The notes beneath the pieces are model-generated. The model was not told the origin of the DNA. It did not search any database and saw nothing but the letters and a program-made list of their open reading frames with translations. Positions 12,770 to 26,333 of a stretch of 64,000 nucleotides of DNA are shown one piece after another; the first letter of the stretch is position 1; each line of letters starts with the position of its first letter. Both the position numbers and the translations under genes were made by a program. The DNA comes from Calliopsis andreniformis. Its lineage: Eukaryota; Arthropoda; Insecta; Hymenoptera; Andrenidae. Where the stretch lies: the NCBI RefSeq assembly GCF_051401765.1, contig NW_027480600.1, forward strand, positions 310,001-374,000. The letters are read 5' to 3'.

Positions 12770-13272
12770 CAACACTCAGTCCCCAATCCTCAAACTTCAA
12801 TCCTCAATCCTCAATCCTCAATCCTCAGACTTCAAACATCAATACTCAGCCCTCAGTCCTCGTCCTCAATCCACAACCCTCAATCCTCGATCCTCAATCT
12901 TCCATCCTTAATACACAATCTTCAATCCTCAGTCCTCAATCCTCTATCCTCAATCCTCATTCCTCAATCCTCAATACCCAATCCGCAATCTTCAATCCTC
13001 AATCCTCAATCCCCATTCTTCAATCCTCAATACGCAATCCTCAATCTTCAATCCTCAATCCTCAATCCACAATCTTCAATACTCAATCGTCAATACTCAT
13101 TCATCAATCCTCGATACCCAATCCTCAATCTTCAATCCTCAATCCTCAATCCTCAATCCTCAGTCCTCAATCATCAATCCTCAATACTCAATCTTCAATC
13201 CTCAATCCTCAGTCCACAAACCACAATTCTGAATCCTCAATACTGCATCCTCAATCTTCAGCCCTCAGTCCT

Positions 13273-13398
13273 CAACAATCAGTTGTCAATCCTCAATCCC
13301 CAATAGAATATCCTCAATTCACAGTTTTCAATACGCAATACTCAATCTGCAATCTTCAGACCTCTATTCACAAACATCAATTCTCATCACTCAACCCT
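13273..13398 (+). repeat. CAGTTG block, type T
   Basis: It lies 1858 bp after the block at 11415, inside the second 1858-bp unit. Confidence 0.9.
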
Positions 13399-14414
13399 GA
13401 ACGCTCAGTCCTCAATGTTCAGTCCTCAATCCTCAATTCTCAATCTTCAATCCTCAATACTGAATCTTCAATCGTCAATACTCAATCCTCAATCCTCAAT
13501 CCTCACTCCTCAATCCTCAGTCCTCAATCCTCAATACTCAATCCTCAATCGTCAATCCTCAATCCTCAATGTTCAATCCGCAATACCCAATCCTCAATCT
13601 TCAATCCTCAATCCTCCATCCCCAATCCTCATTCTTCAAACCTCAATCCTCAACCCTCAGTCCTCATCCTCAATTCTCAATTCTCAATCCTCAATCCTCA
13701 ATCCTCAATATTCAAAACTCAATATTCAATCTCCAATCCTAGATCCCCAATTCCCAATCCTCAATCTTCAATCCTCAATCCTCAATCCTCAATTCTCAAT
13801 CCTCAATCCTCAATCCTTAGACCTCAAACATCAATATTCAACACTCGGACCTGTTCCTCAATCCACAACCCTCAATCCTCAATCCTCAATCTTCAATCAT
13901 CAATACTCAATCTTCAGTCCTCAATCCTCAACCCCCAATCCTCAGTCCTCAATCCTCTATCTTTAATCCTCAATCCTCAATCCTCAATCCTCAATCCTAA
14001 ACCTTCAACACTCAATACTCAATCTTCAATCCTCAATCCTCAATCCTCAATCCTCAATCCTCAATCCTCAATCATCAGTGCTCAATACTCAATCTTCAAT
14101 CCTCAATCCTCAATCCTCAATCCTCAATCCTCATTCTTCAATCCTCAACACCCAATCCTCAATCTTCAATTCTCAACCTTCAATCCACAATTCTCAATCC
14201 TCAATCCTCAATCTTCAATCCTCAATCCTCAATCCTCAATCTTCAATCCTCAATACTCAATCCTCAATCCCCAGTCCTCAATCCGCAATGTTCAATCCGC
14301 AGTACCCAATCCTCAATCGTCAATCCTCTATCCCCAATCCTCAATCTTCAATCCTCAATCCTCAATCCTCAATCCTCAATCCTCAATACTCAATCCTCAA
14401 TCGTCAATCCTCAA

Positions 14415-15017
14415 TCCTCAATGTTCAATCCGCAATACCCAATCCTCAATCTTCAATCCTCAATCCTCCATCCCCAATCCTCAATCCTCAATCCTCATTC
14501 ATCAATCCTCAATACGCAATCCTCAATCTTGAGTCCTCAAACCTCAATCCTCAATTCTCAACCCTCAATCCTCAGTCCTCAGTCCTCAAACCTCAATCCT
14601 CAAACCTCAGCCCTCATCCTCAATCCTCAATCCTCAATCCTCAGTCCTCAATCTTCAATCCTCAATACTCAATCTTCAATCCTCAATCCTCAGACCACAA
14701 ACCTCAATCCTTAATATTCAATCCTCAATACTCAATCTTCAATCCTCAATCCTCAATGCTCGGTCCTCAATCCTCAATCGTCAATCTCCAATCCTGAATA
14801 CTCAATCCTCGGTCCTCAATCCTCAACCTTCAATCCTCAATACTCAATCTTCAATCTTCAATCCTCAATCCTCAATACTCAATCCTCAATACCCAATCCT
14901 GAATCTTCAATCCTCAGTCCTCAATCCTCAATTCTCAATCCTCAATCCTCGTTCCTCAAACCTCAACCCTCAACCCTCAGTCCTCATACTCAATTCTCAA
15001 TTCTCAATCTTCAATCC
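14415..15017 (+). repeat. 0.6 kb segment copied at 17716-18318 (offset 3301)
   Basis: Shared landmarks are ATGTTCAATCCGCAATACCC, the TCCATCCCC unit, CAGACCACAAACC, AATGCTCGGTCC and CCTGAATACTC. The copy ends where the second 8512-bp unit begins, so it forms the right flank of unit one. Confidence 0.83.
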
Positions 15018-15400
15018 TGAATCCTCAATCCTCAATCCTCAATCCTCAACCCTCAATCCTCAATCCTCAATCCTCAATACTCGATCCTCGATCTTCAATC
15101 CACAATACTCAATCTTCAATCCTCAATCCTCAATCCTCAATCCTCAATACTCAATCCTCAATCGTCAGGCTTCAGTACTCAATACTCAATCTTCAATCCT
15201 CAATCCTGAATCCTCATTCCTCAATACTCAATCCTCAATCCTCAATTCTCAATCCTCAATCCTCAATCCTCAACCTTCAATCCTCAATACTCAATCTTCA
15301 ATCTTCAATCCTCAATCCGCAATCCTCAATCCTCAATCCTCAATCCTCAATCCTCAATTCTCAACCATCAACCCTCAATTCTCAATACTCAATAGAATAT

Positions 15401-15414
15401 CCTGAATTCTCAGG
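15401..15414. repeat. Degenerate inverted repeat (5-bp arms)
   Basis: CCTGA-ATTC-TCAGG, the same variant as at 10470, in the same context of ACCATCAACCC upstream and GGTTCAATAC downstream. Confidence 0.7.
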
Positions 15415-18400
15415 GTTCAATACTCAAACCTCAATCCTCAACCCTCAGCCCTCAGCCCTCATTCTCCATCCTCAATCCTCAATCCTCAACCCTCAATCTT
15501 CAATCCCCAATACTCAATCTTCAATCCTCAATCCTCAATACTCAATCCTCAATCCTCAATCCTCAGTCATCAATACTCAATCTTCAATACTCAATCTTCA
15601 ATCCTCAATACACAATCCTCATTCCTCAATCCTCAATCCTCAATCCTCAAACCTCAATCCTCAATCCTCGGTCCTCAATCCTCAACCTTCAATCCTCAAT
15701 ACTCAATCTTCAATCTTCAATCCTCAATCTTCAATCCTCAATCCTCAATCCTCAATCCTCAATCGTCAATCCTCAATCCTCAATCCTCAATCTTCAATCC
15801 TCAATCCTCAATCCTCAATCCTCAATCCTCAATCTTCAATCCTCAATACTCAATCCTCAATCCCCAGTCCTCAATCCGCAATGTTCAATCCGCAGTACCC
15901 AATCCTCAATCGTCAATCCTCTATCCCCAATCCTCAATCTTCAATCCTCAATCCTCAATCCTCAATCCTCAATCCTCAATCCTCAATCCTCAGTCCTCAA
16001 TCCTCAATCTTCTACCTCAATACACAATCTTCAATCCTCAATCCTCAATCCTCAATACTCAATCCTCAATCCTCAGTCCTCAATCCTCAATCTTCGATCC
16101 TCAATCCTTAATCTACAATCATCAATATTCAATCTTCAATCCTCAATCCTCAATCCTCGATACTCAATCCTCAATCCTCAATGTTCAATCCTCAATACCC
16201 AATCCTCAATCTTCAATCCTCAATCCTCAATCCTCAATCCTCAATCCTCAATTCTCAATCCTCAGTCCTCAGTCCTCAGTCCTCAAACCTCAATCCTCAG
16301 CCCTCAGCCCTCATCGTCAATTCTCAATCCTCAATTCTCAATCCTCATTCTTCAATCCTCAATACTCAATCTTCAATCCACAATCCTCGCTCTTCAATCC
16401 TCAATACTCAATCCTCAATTCTTAATCCTCAATCCTCAGTCCTCAGTCCTTAAACCTCAATCCTCAACCCTCAGCCCTCATCCTCAATCCTCAATCCTCA
16501 ATCCTCAATCCTCAATCTTCAATCCTGAATACTCAATCTTCAATCCTCAATCCTCAATCCTCAGTCCTCAAACCTCAATTCTGAATCCTCAACCCTGAAT
16601 CCTCAATCTTCAGCCCTCAGTCCTCAATCCTCAATATTCAATCCTCAATACTCAATCTTCAATCCTCGATCCTCAATCCTAAATCCTCAGTCCTCATCCT
16701 TCAATCCTCAATACCCAATCCTCAATCTTCAATCCTCAATCCTCAATCCTCGATTCTCAATCCTCAATCCTCAATCTTCTGACCTCAAACATCAATAATC
16801 AACCCTCAGTCCTCGTTCTCAATCCACAACCCTCAGTCCTCAATCCTCAATCTTCAATCATCAATATTCAATCTTCAATCCTCAACCCACAATCCTCGAT
16901 CCTCAATCCTCAATCCTCAATGTTCAATCCTCAATACCCAATCCTCAATCTTCAATCCTCAATCCTCAATCCTCAATCCTCAATTCTCAATCCTCAATTC
17001 TCAGTCCTCAGTCCTCAAACCTCAACCCTCAACCCGCAGCCCTCATCGTCAATTCTCAATCCTCAATCCTCAATCCTCAATCTTCAATCCTCAATACTCA
17101 ATCTTCAATCCACAATCCTCAATCTTCAATCCTCAATACTGAATCTTCAATCCTCAATCCTCAATCCTCAATACTCAATCCTCAATCCTCAGTCCTCAAT
17201 CCTCAATCTTCTACCTCAATACTCAATCTTCAATCCTCAATCCTCAATCCTCAATACTCAATCCTCAATCCTCAGTCCTCAATCCTCAATCTTCAATCCT
17301 CAATCCTCAATCTACAATCATCAATATTCAATCTTCAATCCTCAATGCTCAATCCTCGATACTCAATCCTCAATCCTCAATGTTCAATCCTCAATCCTCA
17401 ATCCTCAATACTCAATCCTCAATACTCAGTCCTCAATCCTCAATCTTCAATCCTCAATCCTCAATCTACAATCATCAATATTCAATCTTCAATCCTCAAT
17501 CCTCAATCCTCGATACTCAATCCTCAATCCTCAATGTTCAATCCTCAATACCCAATCCTCAATCTTCAATCCTCAATCCTCAATCCTCAATCCTCAATCC
17601 TCAATTCTCAATCCTCAATCCTCAGTCCTCAGTCCTCAAACCTCAATCCTCAACCCTCAGCCCTCATCGTCAATTCTCAATCCTTAATTCACAATCCTCA
17701 TTCTTCAATCCTCAATCCTCAATGTTCAATCCGCAATACCCAATCCTCAATCTTCAATCCTCAATCCTCCATCCCCAATCCTCAATCCTCAATCCTCATT
17801 CATCAATCCTCAATACCCAATCCTCAATCTTGAATCCTCAATCCTCAATCCTCAATTCTCAACCCTCAATCCTCAGTCCTCAGTCCTCAAACCTCAATCC
17901 TCAAACCTCAGCCCTCATCCTCAATCCTCAATCCTCAATCCTCATTCCTCAATCTTCAATCCTCAATACTCAATCTTCAATCCTCAATCCTCAGACCACA
18001 AACCTCAATCCTTAATATTCAATCCTCAATACTCAATCTTCAATCCTCAATCCTCAATGCTCGGTCCTCAATCCTCAATCGTCAATCTCCAATCCTGAAT
18101 ACTCAACCCTCGGTCCTCAATCCTCAACCTTCAATCCTCAATACTCAATCTTCAATCTTCAATCCTCAATCCTCAATACTCAATCCTCAATACCCAATCC
18201 TGAATCTTCAATCCTCAGTCCTCAATCCTCAATTCTCAATCCTCAATCCTCGTTCCTCAAACCTCAACCCTCAACCCTCAGTCCTCATACTCAATTCTCA
18301 ATTCTCAATCTTCAATCCTCAATCCTCAATCATCAATCCTCAATAATCAACCTCCAATCCTAGATCCTCAATGCCCAATCCTCAATCTTCAATCCTCATT

Positions 18401-18981
18401 CCTCAATACTCAATCCTCAATCCTCAATCCTCAATCCTCAATCCTCAATCCTCAACCTTCAATCCTCAATACTCAATCTTCAATCTTCAATCCTCAATCC
18501 TCAAGCCACAATCTTCAATACTCAATCGTCAATCCTCATTCATCAATCCTCGATACCCAATCCTCAATCTTCAATCCTCAATACTCAATCTTCAATCCTG
18601 AATCCTCAATCCTCAATCCTCAATCCTCAACCCTCAATCCTCAATCCTCAATCCTCAATACTCGATCCTCGATCTTCAATCCACAATACTCAATCTTCAA
18701 TCCTCAATCCTCAATCCTCAATCCTCAATACTCAATCCTCAATCGTCAGGCTTCAGTACTCAATACTCAATCTTCAATCCTCAATCCTGAATCCTCATTC
18801 CTCAATACTCAATCCTCAATCCTCAATTCTCAATCCTCAATCCTCAATCCTCAACCTTCAATCCTCAATACTCAATCTTCAATCTTCAATCCTCAATCCG
18901 CAATCCTCAATCCTCAATCCTCAATCCTCAATCCTCAATTCTCAACCATCAACCCTCAATTCTCAATACTCAATAGAATAT

Positions 18982-18995
18982 CCTGAATTCTCAGG
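18982..18995. repeat. Degenerate inverted repeat (5-bp arms)
   Basis: Copy of the element at 10470 at offset 8512. Confidence 0.7.
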
Positions 18996-19926
18996 GTTCA
19001 ATACTCAAACCTCAATCCTCAACCCTCAGCCCTCAGCCCTCATTCTCCATCCTCAATCCTCAATCCTCAACCCTCAACCTTCAATCCCCAATACTCAATC
19101 TTCAATCCTCAATCCTCAATACTCAATCCTCAATCCTCAATCCTCAGTCATCAATACTCAATCTTCAATACTCAATCTTCAATCCTCAATACACAATCCT
19201 CATTCCTCAATCCTCAATCCTCAATCCTCAATCCTCAATCCTCAATCCTCAATCCTCAATCCACAGTCATCACTCATCAATCTCCCATACTCAATCGTCA
19301 ATCCTCAGTCCTCAATCCTCAATCCCCAATGCTCGTTCCTCAAACCTCAATCCTCAACCCTCAGTCCTCACCTTCAATTCTCAACTCTCAATCCTCAATC
19401 CTCAATCCTCAATCTTCAATCCTCAATCCTCAATCCTCAATCCTCAATCCTCAATTCTCAATCCTCAATCCTCAATCCTCAGACTTCAAACATCAATACT
19501 CAGCCCTCAGTCCTCGTCCTCAATCCACAACCCTCAATCCTCGATCCTCAATCTTCCATCCTTAATACACAATCTTCAATCCTCAGTCCTCAATCCTCTA
19601 TCCTCAATCCTCATTCCTCAATCCTCAATACCCAATCCGCAATCTTCAATCCTCAATCCTCAATCCCCATTCTTCAATCCTCAATACGCAATCCTCAATC
19701 TTCAATCCTCAATCCTCAAACCACAATCTTCAATACTCAATCGTCAATACTCATTCATCAATCCTCGAAACCCAATCCTCAATCTTCAATCCTCAATCCT
19801 CAATCCTCAATCCTCAGTCCTCAATCATCAATCCTCAATACTCAATCTTCAATCCTCAATCCTCAGTCCACAAACCACAATTCTGAATCCTCAATACTGC
19901 ATCCTCAATCTTCAGCCCTCAGTCCT

Positions 19927-20052
19927 CAACAATCAGTTGTCAATCCTCAATCCCCAATAGAATATCCTCAATTCACAGTTTTCAATACGCAATACTCAAT
20001 CTGCAATCTTCAGACCTCTATTCACAAACATCAATTCTCATCACTCAACCCT
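19927..20052 (+). repeat. CAGTTG block, type T
   Basis: Counterpart of the block at 11415, offset 8512. Confidence 0.9.
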
Positions 20053-21225
20053 GAACGCTCAGTCCTCAATGTTCAGTCCTCAATCCTCAATTCTCAATCT
20101 TCAATCCTCAATACTGAATCTTCAATCCTCAATACTCAATCCTCAATCCTCAATCCTCAATCCTCAACCCTCAGTCCTCAATCCTCAATACTCAATCCTC
20201 AATCGTCAATCCTCAATCCTCAATGTTCAATCCGCAATACCCAATCCTCAATCTTCAATCCTCAATCCTCCATCCCCAATCCTCATTCTTCAAACCTCAA
20301 TCCTCAACCCTCAGTCCTCATCCTCAATTCTCAATTCTCAATCCTCAATCCTCAATCCTCAATATTCAAAACTCAATATTCAATCTCCAATCCTAGATCC
20401 CCAATTCCCAATCCTCAATCTTCAATCCTCAATCCTCAATCCTCAATTCTCAATCCTCAATCCTCAATCCTTAGACCTCAAACATCAATATTCAACACTC
20501 GGACCTGTTCCTCAATCCACAACCCTCAATCCTCAATCCTCAATCTTCAATCATCAATACTCAATCTTCAGTCCTCAATCCTCAACCCCCAATCCTCAGT
20601 CCTCAATCCTCTATCTTTAATCCTCAATCCTCAATCCTCAATCCTCAATCCTAAGCCTTCAACCCTCAATACTCAATCTTCAATCCTCAATCCTAAATCC
20701 TCAATCCTCAATCCTCAATCCTCAATCTTCAGTGCTCAATACTCAATCTTCAATCCTCAATCCTCAATCCTCAATCCTCAGACTTCAAACATCAATACTC
20801 AGCCCTCAGTCCTCGTCCTCAATCCACAACCCTCAATCCTCGATCCTCAATCTTCCATCCTTAATACACAATCTTCAATCCTCAGTCCTCAATCCTCTAT
20901 CCTCAATCCTCATTCCTCAATCCTCAATACCCAATCCGCAATCTTCAATCCTCAATCCTCAATCCCCATTCTTCAATCCTCAATACGCAATCCTCAATCT
21001 TCAATCCTCAATCCTCAATCCACAATCTTCAATACTCAATCGTCAATACTCATTCATCAATCCTCGATACCCAATCCTCAATCTTCAATCCTCAATCCTC
21101 AATCCTCAATCCTCAGTCCTCAATCATCAATCCTCAATACTCAATCTTCAATCCTCAATCCTCAGTCCACAAACCACAATTCTGAATCCTCAATACTGCA
21201 TCCTCAATCTTCAGCCCTCAGTCCT

Positions 21226-21351
21226 CAACAATCAGTTGTCAATCCTCAATCCCCAATAGAATATCCTCAATTCACAGTTTTCAATACGCAATACTCAATC
21301 TGCAATCTTCAGACCTCTATTCACAAACATCAATTCTCATCACTCAACCCT
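21226..21351 (+). repeat. CAGTTG block, type T
   Basis: Counterpart of the block at 13273, offset 7953. The type K block between them in unit one (12644) is absent here because it lies in the 559-bp deletion. Confidence 0.9.
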
Positions 21352-24300
21352 GAACGCTCAGTCCTCAATGTTCAGTCCTCAATCCTCAATTCTCAATCTT
21401 CAATCCTCAATACTGAATCTTCAATCGTCAATACTCAATCCTCAATCCTCAATCCTCACTCCTCAATCCTCAGTCCTCAATCCTCAATACTCAATCCTCA
21501 ATCGTCAATCCTCAATCCTCAATGTTCAATCCGCAATACCCAATCCTCAATCTTCAATCCTCAATCCTCCATCCCCAATCCTCATTCTTCAAACCTCAAT
21601 CCTCAACCCTCAGTCCTCATCCTCAATTCTCAATTCTCAATCCTCAATCCTCAATCCTCAATATTCAAAACTCAATATTCAATCTCCAATCCTAGATCCC
21701 CAATTCCCAATCCTCAATCTTCAATCCTCAATCCTCAATCCTCAATTCTCAATCCTCAATCCTCAATCCTTAGACCTCAAACATCAATATTCAACACTCG
21801 GACCTGTTCCTCAATCCACAACCCTCAATCCTCAATCCTCAATCTTCAATCATCAATACTCAATCTTCAGTCCTCAATCCTCAACCCCCAATCCTCAGTC
21901 CTCAATCCTCTATCTTTAATCCTCAATCCTCAATCCTCAATCCTCAATCCTAAACCTTCAACACTCAATACTCAATCTTCAATCCTCAATCCTCAATCCT
22001 CAATCCTCAATCCTCAATCCTCAATCATCAGTGCTCAATACTCAATCTTCAATCCTCAATCCTCAATCCTCAATCCTCAATCCTCATTCTTCAATCCTCA
22101 ACACCCAATCCTCAATCTTCAATTCTCAACCTTCAATCCACAATTCTCAATCCTCAATCCTCAATCTTCAATCCTCAATCCTCAATCCTCAATCTTCAAT
22201 CCTCAATACTCAATCCTCAATCCCCAGTCCTCAATCCGCAATGTTCAATCCGCAGTACCCAATCCTCAATCGTCAATCCTCTATCCCCAATCCTCAATCT
22301 TCAATCCTCAATCCTCAATCCTCAATCCTCAATCCTCAATACTCAATCCTCAATCGTCAATCCTCAATCCTCAATGTTCAATCCGCAATACCCAATCCTC
22401 AATCTTCAATCCTCAATCCTCCATCCCCAATCCTCAATCCTCAATCCTCATTCATCAATCCTCAATACGCAATCCTCAATCTTGAGTCCTCAATCCTCAA
22501 TCCTCAATTCTCAACCCTCAATCCTCAGTCCTCAGTCCTCAAACCTCAATCCTCAAACCTCAGCCCTCATCCTCAATCCTCAATCCTCAATCCTCAGTCC
22601 TCAATCTTCAATCCTCAATACTCAATCTTCAATCCTCAATCCTCAGACCACAAACCTCAATCCTTAATATTCAATCCTCAATACTCAATCTTCAATCCTC
22701 AATCCTCAATGCTCGGTCCTCAATCCTCAATCGTCAATCTCCAATCCTGAATACTCAATCCTCGGTCCTCAATCCTCAACCTTCAATCCTCAATACTCAA
22801 TCTTCAATCTTCAATCCTCAATCCTCAATACTCAATCCTCAATACCCAATCCTGAATCTTCAATCCTCAGTCCTCAATCCTCAATTCTCAATCCTCAATC
22901 CTCGTTCCTCAAACCTCAACCCTCAACCCTCAGTCCTCATACTCAATTCTCAATTCTCAATCTTCAATCCTGAATCCTCAATCCTCAATCCTCAATCCTC
23001 AACCCTCAATCCTCAATCCTCAATCTTCGATCCTCAATCCTTAATCTACAATCATCAATATTCAATCTTCAATCCTCAATCCTCAATCCTCGATACTCAA
23101 TCCTCAATCCTCAATGTTCAATCCTCAATACCCAATCCTCAATCTTCAATCCTCAATCCTCAATCCTCAATCCTCAATCCTCAATTCTCAATCCTCAGTC
23201 CTCAGTCCTCAGTCCTCAAACCTCAATCCTCAGCCCTCAGCCCTCATCGTCAATTCTCAATCCTCAATTCTCAATCCTCATTCTTCAATCCTCAATACTC
23301 AATCTTCAATCCACAATCCTCGCTCTTCAATCCTCAATACTCAATCCTCAATTCTTAATCCTCAATCCTCAGTCCTCAGTCCTTAAACCTCAATCCTCAA
23401 CCCTCAGCCCTCATCCTCAATCCTCAATCCTCAATCCTCAATCCTCAATCTTCAATCCTGAATACTCAATCTTCAATCCTCAATCCTCAATCCTCAGTCC
23501 TCAAACCTCAATTCTGAATCCTCAACCCTGAATCCTCAATCTTCAGCCCTCAGTCCTCAATCCTCAATATTCAATCCTCAATACTCAATCTTCAATCCTC
23601 GATCCTCAATCCTAAATCCTCAGTCCTCATCCTTCAATCCTCAATACCCAATCCTCAATCTTCAATCCTCAATCCTCAATCCTCGATTCTCAATCCTCAA
23701 TCCTCAATCTTCTGACCTCAAACATCAATAATCAACCCTCAGTCCTCGTTCTCAATCCACAACCCTCAGTCCTCAATCCTCAATCTTCAATCATCAATAT
23801 TCAATCTTCAATCCTCAACCCACAATCCTCGATCCTCAATCCTCAATCCTCAATGTTCAATCCTCAATACCCAATCCTCAATCTTCAATCCTCAATCCTC
23901 AATCCTCAATCCTCAATTCTCAATCCTCAATTCTCAGTCCTCAGTCCTCAAACCTCAACCCTCAACCCGCAGCCCTCATCGTCAATTCTCAATCCTCAAT
24001 CCTCAATCCTCAATCTTCAATCCTCAATACTCAATCTTCAATCCACAATCCTCAATCTTCAATCCTCAATACTGAATCTTCAATCCTCAATCCTCAATCC
24101 TCAATACTCAATCCTCAATCCTCAGTCCTCAATCCTCAATCTTCTACCTCAATACTCAATCTTCAATCCTCAATCCTCAATCCTCAATACTCAATCCTCA
24201 ATCCTCAGTCCTCAATCCTCAATCTTCAATCCTCAATCCTCAATCTACAATCATCAATATTCAATCTTCAATCCTCAATGCTCAATCCTCGATACTCAAT

Positions 24301-25044
24301 CCTCAATCCTCAATGTTCAATCCTCAATCCTCAATCCTCAATACTCAATCCTCAATACTCAGTCCTCAATCCTCAATCTTCAATCCTCAATCCTCAATCT
24401 ACAATCATCAATATTCAATCTTCAATCCTCAATCCTCAATCCTCGATACTCAATCCTCAATCCTCAATGTTCAATCCTCAATACCCAATCCTCAATCTTC
24501 AATCCTCAATCCTCAATCCTCAATCCTCAATCCTCAATTCTCAATCCTCAATCCTCAGTCCTCAGTCCTCAAACCTCAATCCTCAACCCTCAGCCCTCAT
24601 CGTCAATTCTCAATCCTTAATTCACAATCCTCATTCTTCAATCCTCAATACTCAATCTTCAATCCACAATCCTCAATCTTCAATCCTCAATACTCAATCT
24701 TCAATCCTCAATCCTCAATCCTCAATACTCAATCCTCAATCCTCAGTCCTCAATCCTCACTCTTCAATCCTCAATACTCAATCTTCAATCCTCAATCCTC
24801 AATCCTCAATCCTCAATCCTCAGTCCTCAATCCTCAATACTCAATCTTGAATCCTCAATCCTCAGTCCTCAATCCTCAATCTTCAATCCTCAATACTCAA
24901 TCTTCAATCCTCAATCCTCAATCCTCAATCCTCAATCCTCAGTCCTCAATCCTCAATACTCAATCTTCAATCCTCAATCCTCAGTCCTCAAACCTCAATT
25001 CTGAATCCTCAATCCTGAATCCTAAATCTTCAGCCCTCAGTCCT

Positions 25045-25178
25045 CAACAATCAGTTGCCAATCATCAATCCTCAATAGAATATCCTCAATTCACAGTCTT
25101 CAATACTCAATACTCAATCTGCAATCTTCGAATCTGCATATCTCTATCCACAAACGTCAATTCTCATCACTCAACCCT
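25045..25178 (+). repeat. CAGTTG block, type C (134 bp)
   Basis: Type C reads CAGTTGCCAATCATC and ACAGTCTTC, and has eight extra bases (GCATATCT) after CTTCGAATCT, followed by CTATCCACAAACGTC. The length is 134 instead of 126. Confidence 0.9.
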
Positions 25179-25283
25179 CAACACTCAGACATCAATGTTA
25201 AATCCTCAATCCTCAATTCTCTATCTTCAAACCTCAATTCTGAATCCTCAATCCTGAATCCTCAATCTTCAGGCCTCAGTCCT

Positions 25284-25409
25284 CAGCAATCAGTTGACAA
25301 TCCTCAATCCTCTATAGAATATCCTCAATTCACAGTTTTCAATACTCAATACTCAATCTGCAATCTTCAAACCTCTATCCACAAACATCAATTCTCATCA
25401 CTGAACCCT
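25284..25409 (+). repeat. CAGTTG block, type A
   Basis: Type A starts CAGCAATCAGTTGACAATCC, has TCTATAGAATATCC and CTTCAAACCTC, and ends CATCACTGAACCCT. Confidence 0.9.
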
Positions 25410-25968
25410 CAACACTCAGTCCTCAATGTTCAATACACAATCTTCAACCCACAATCCTCAATCGTCAACCTTCAATCCTCAATACTCAATCTTCAATCCT
25501 CTACCCTCAATCCTCAATCCTCAATCCTCATTCTTCAATCCTCAATACCCAATCCTCAATCTTCAATCCTCAATCCTCAATCCTCAATTCTCAATCCTCA
25601 ATCCTCAGTCCTCAGTCCTTAAACCTCAATCCTCAACCCTCAGCCCTCATCCTCAATCCTCAATCCTCAATCCTCAATCCTCAATCTTCAATCCTCAATA
25701 CTCAATCTTCAATCCTCAATCCTCAATCCTCAGTCCTCGAACCTCAATTCTGAATCCTCAACCCTGAATCCTCAATCTTCAGCCCTCAGTCCTCAATCCT
25801 CAATATTCAATCCTCAATACTCAATCTTCAATCCTCAATCCTCAATCCTCAATCCTCAATCCTCAGTCCTCAATCCTCAATACTCAATCTTCAATCCTCA
25901 ATCCTCAGTCCTCAAACCTCAATTCTGAATCCTCAATCCTGAATCCTAAATCTTCAGCCCTCAGTCCT

Positions 25969-26102
25969 CAACAATCAGTTGCCAATCATCAATCCTCAAT
26001 AGAATATCCTCAATTCACAGTCTTCAATACTCAATACTCAATCTGCAATCTTCGAATCTGCATATCTCTATCCACAAACGTCAATTCTCATCACTCAACC
26101 CT
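25969..26102 (+). repeat. CAGTTG block, type C
   Basis: Second unit of the 924-bp tandem; no difference from 25045 noticed. Confidence 0.9.
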
Positions 26103-26207
26103 CAACACTCAGACATCAATGTTAAATCCTCAATCCTCAATTCTCTATCTTCAAACCTCAATTCTGAATCCTCAATCCTGAATCCTCAATCTTCAGGCCT
26201 CAGTCCT

Positions 26208-26333
26208 CAGCAATCAGTTGACAATCCTCAATCCTCTATAGAGTATCCTCAATTCACAGTTTTCAATACTTAATACTCAATCTGCAATCTTCAAACCTCT
26301 ATCCACAAACATCAATTCTCATCACTGAACCCT
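26208..26333 (+). repeat. CAGTTG block, type A
   Basis: Second 924-bp unit. It differs from 25284 at AGAGTATCC and at ACTTAATACTC. Confidence 0.9.

Larger units (their letters stand above)
10952..14212 (+). repeat. Tandem duplication, period 1858 bp
   Basis: 10952-12354 recurs at 12810-14212, with the intervening 12355-12809 belonging to unit one only. Each copy has a type T CAGTTG block, the unusual AAACTCAATATTCAATCTCC string, TCGGACCTGTTCC and a CTTCAACCC/CTTCAACAC unit. The second copy carries TCGTCAATACTC and CACTCC variants that the first lacks. Confidence 0.88.
10344..15980 (+). repeat. 5.6 kb segment copied at 39731-45367 (offset 29387)
   Basis: All landmarks inside, including three CAGTTG blocks and two degenerate hairpins, recur at a constant offset of 29387, so no net gain or loss of bases occurred between the copies. 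A few single-base differences are visible, for example CAATACGC near 14514 against CAATACCC near 43901. Confidence 0.9.
9798..18309 (+). repeat. Unit 1 of the 8512-bp tandem duplication
   Basis: This 8.5 kb unit contains the 1831 and 1858 bp duplications, three CAGTTG blocks and two degenerate hairpin blocks. It is followed directly by a second copy starting near 18310. No gene or unique DNA lies inside. The boundary falls in a run of plain TCAATCC units, so it is uncertain by about 20 bases. Confidence 0.87.
18310..24650 (+). repeat. Unit 2 of the 8512-bp tandem, with two internal deletions
   Basis: Three collinear segments match unit one: 18310 to about 20770 at offset 8512, about 20770 to 23015 at offset 7953, and about 23015 to 24650 at offset 6933. 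The offset steps imply losses of about 559 bp (source about 12257-12816) and 1020 bp (source about 15068-16088) relative to unit one. Both junctions lie in plain heptamer runs next to landmark units (CAGACTTCAAAC at 20779, CAATCTTCGATCC at 23021). Insertion in unit one is the alternative reading. Confidence 0.87.
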
